Assembly (NCBI RefSeq): GCF_000145275.1
Contig: NC_014393.1
Span: forward strand, 4,898,001 to 4,962,000
Origin: Clostridium cellulovorans 743B
Lineage (GTDB): Bacteria; Bacillota; Clostridia; Clostridiales; Clostridiaceae
Direction: 5' to 3'
DNA length: 64,000 bases
The number at the start of each line of letters is the position of its first letter. Position 1 is the first letter of the stretch. The notes under the pieces are model-generated. The model was not told the DNA's origin and did not search any database. It saw nothing but the letters and a program-made list of their open reading frames with translations. Positions 63,101 to 64,000 of the stretch are shown piece by piece. The position numbers and the translations under genes were made by a program.

Positions 63101-64000
63101 GCCCCTGGTGCAACTACATCAACTTCCTTACCAAAATTAGAAAAGTAGCATAATTGATTAGATTGATTTGTTGCTCCAACAGCTATAACATTATCATAAG
63201 CTGCGGGATAATTTACACCTTGAAAACCTAAGTTTCCTGATGCTGAAATAAGTATACAGCCTTTTGAAACAGCATAATCAACTGCTCCCTTTAATATAGC
63301 ATCATCCTTTCCAGTACCTAAGCTGATATTTAATATCTTTGCACCATTATCAGCTGCCCACTTTATACCGTTTGCTATAGTGTTAGTATCACCAACACCA
63401 TCCTTATTAAGAACCTTAACTGACAATAATTTGGCGTCATATGCGATTCCAGAAACTCCAATATTATTTTCTCTATCTGCTGCAATAATTCCAGCTACAA
63501 GTGTACCATGTCCATTATTATCCTCATATGAACCAATACCAGTAAAATCTTTTCCACCTATTACCTTACCAACTAAATCCTCATGTCTTGTATCTATTCC
63601 TGTATCAATTACTGCTACAGTAACACCCTTTCCAGTACTTACTGACCATACATCTGGAATTTTAAGTGTTTGCAAATACCACTGCTTGTCACTTACACTA
63701 CTAATTGCGCCCATAGCTTGAACTGTATTATTTTCAACTTTATTTGATACATCAAACTTCTCATATTTATAGTTTGGTTGAATTAATTCAACATTTGGAT
63801 CATTTTCAAGTTCCTCTATACGATCCTCTAGTTGCTCATTTTCTCCAACTTTAATCTTTTCAATTTTTACTTCATTATTCTTAGAACCAAAGAAATATTT
63901 TAATATTTTTGATTTATTTTCTTCGCTTTTATACTTTACTATAATCTCATTTTCAACAATATTTTCTCTATCAGTATAAAAGTCTTCTACATTAACCTTC
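60193..64000 (-). CDS. Subtilisin-like (S8) serine protease with seven C-terminal repeats (5' end outside window)
   Basis: This is a large exported protease; at least 1268 residues are visible and the frame is open to base 64000, so the signal peptide lies outside. The first 95 visible residues include a propeptide-like region (NEIIVKYKSEEN, later DPNVELIQPNYKYE), as in I9 inhibitors. The S8 domain has the triad Asp37 in VIDTGID, His69 in NGHGT and Ser227 in GTSVA (numbered from the Met at 63714), plus the oxyanion Asn161. A linker domain with WYKLQIP follows, then seven Ig-like repeats of about 108 residues, each with a GWALSK motif and an RPDVYNAFKDYNN motif before GF. No sortase or S-layer anchor is visible. 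Confidence 0.93.
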   Translation of the reverse strand, partial: KVNVEDFYTDRENIVENEIIVKYKSEENKSKILKYFFGSKNNEVKIEKIKVGENEQLEDRIEELENDPNVELIQPNYKYEKFDVSNKVENNTVQAMGAISSVSDKQWYLQTLKIPDVWSVSTGKGVTVAVIDTGIDTRHEDLVGKVIGGKDFTGIGSYEDNNGHGTLVAGIIAADRENNIGVSGIAYDAKLLSVKVLNKDGVGDTNTIANGIKWAADNGAKILNISLGTGKDDAILKGAVDYAVSKGCILISASGNLGFQGVNYPAAYDNVIAVGATNQSNQLCYFSNFGKEVDVVAPGANIYSTVPNGIFGTKYLSAEGTSVATGMVSGQVALMLSKEPQLTVTDIQDKIKEYSNRLLVDSPNQFYGSGIFNVKAVLTGVFDNITTGYEDDNIPSNPRGIYNSKPAFICELNPVGDVDWYKLQIPDNTVAKITMNTADKNLWVNIFSDSLYFPDRFIQIGDRTEFYISNHYQTRDFYLKVFSYSEQISSCAIDILYLPVDHTSIPKDQTLKYSIDNPSQKKVITGDTLDISGWALSKYGINKVEALVDNRGIEIDYNLNRPDVFGAFPAYGNKQSGFAGNLDISDLPYGNHELTLMFTDERGIVSFSDTVKFTTINTLKYSVDTVRPGMDATGNTLSLSGWALSKAWIAKIEAVIDGGKTQALNYGLARTDVYNAFRDYNNSKSGFSGNMDIKEYAYGPHTLQLKVTYISGRVELTPAINFNIRGTLKTTLDSVKEWDLVTSSSLNVSGWAISKSGIEKVEAIIDDRTPVQLKYGVSRIDVYNAFKDYNNKSAGFSGSVDLTGLEYGNHFLKVKVTEAGGKVTFPVGIWFDVKNSISNMDSPGYNKTFSGKFINVSGWALSKSGIKKVEVVVDGQKTYQQIEYGLNRPDVYNAYKQYNSQACGFSGTIDISKLYYGSHYFNIIITDGVGRTQSVAFVPFDVEDSTQYSIDTPQAGRTEITNTLEVGGWALSKRNVVKVEALIDGVPQDLKYGLSRTDVYNAYKEYNNKTSGFNGKVDISKLPYGTHSLAIRITDASGFQKVSETIKFNVQSTLKYNIDTPTQGKLITGDVLNVSGWALNKSKITKVQALVDGVPYDLKYGVSRPDVYNAFKDYNNGTAGFNGTVDISKLDYYKHKLVLVFTDSTGRTINSNEVIFNRQNTLKYSIDTLQNGITVTGNTLNIGGWALSKAGISKVTMVINSTVYECEYNISRPDVYNAFKDYNNQKAGFRAALDISNLTTGTYHTQFRIVDGNGIETSTDPWIMYVKK

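Overview
The window is AT-rich DNA from a low-GC, Gram-positive anaerobe. It looks like a Clostridium sensu stricto. The reasons are a CpI-like 574-residue [FeFe]-hydrogenase, YesM/YesN-type two-component systems, strong GGAGG ribosome sites with frequent TTG/GTG starts, lipoprotein-type solute-binding proteins and large clostridial cell-surface proteins. I saw no rRNA, tRNA, CRISPR array, complete insertion sequence or prophage. This is a chromosomal region with a saccharolytic and cell-envelope bias.

Layout. (1) 1-581 is the 5' part of a GH1 (6-phospho-)beta-glucosidase. (2) 783-3237 is a two-gene ABC exporter. (3) 3675-11183 is a CUT1 sugar ABC module in which all genes point right: YesN-type regulator, solute-binding lipoprotein, two permeases, YesM-type kinase. 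(4) 11357-20425 holds a MecA-like penicillin-binding protein, a HAD phosphatase, a secreted propeller-like protein, a secreted protein of unknown function with a YNCHSYAW motif, lspA and an ABC-F ATPase. (5) 20690-41252 is a galactoside island. It has a LacI regulator, a second CUT1 transporter with its own YesM/YesN pair, LacZ, a GH13 enzyme under a TetR regulator, a second LacI regulator and galK-galE-galT-galM. (6) 41497-45704 is mixed: a polysaccharide deacetylase with a YkoP-like partner, small unknown genes, an AI-2E-family permease and a small gene behind a LexA-box promoter. (7) 45958-53385 has hydA, a small alarmone synthetase and the livJ-H-M-G-F amino-acid transporter. (8) 53742-64000 is a cell-wall/surface region: amidase, M15 carboxypeptidase, L,D-transpeptidase, a seven-repeat BIG2 protein and a giant subtilisin-like protease whose 5' end lies outside the window.

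How it fits together. The galactoside island reads as a pathway: import by the CUT1 transporter (substrate sensed by YesM/YesN and LacI), cleavage by LacZ, then the Leloir pathway. A TTTACTAAA-type motif recurs before lacZ, the gal operon and the second lacI. The two CUT1 modules are paralogous, and each has a hairpin between the binding-protein gene and the first permease gene.

Less expected items: a near-perfect LexA box inside a TTGACA-17-TAATAT promoter of an uncharacterised small gene; twin TATACC-N4-GGTATA operators for the TetR protein; a Rex-like site before hydA; three tandem 67-bp units of paired hairpins after the L,D-transpeptidase; a frame-shifted leftover half-repeat after the protease stop codon; and two short genes (52 and 57 codons), one of which looks like a lipoprotein whose lipobox Cys has become Tyr.
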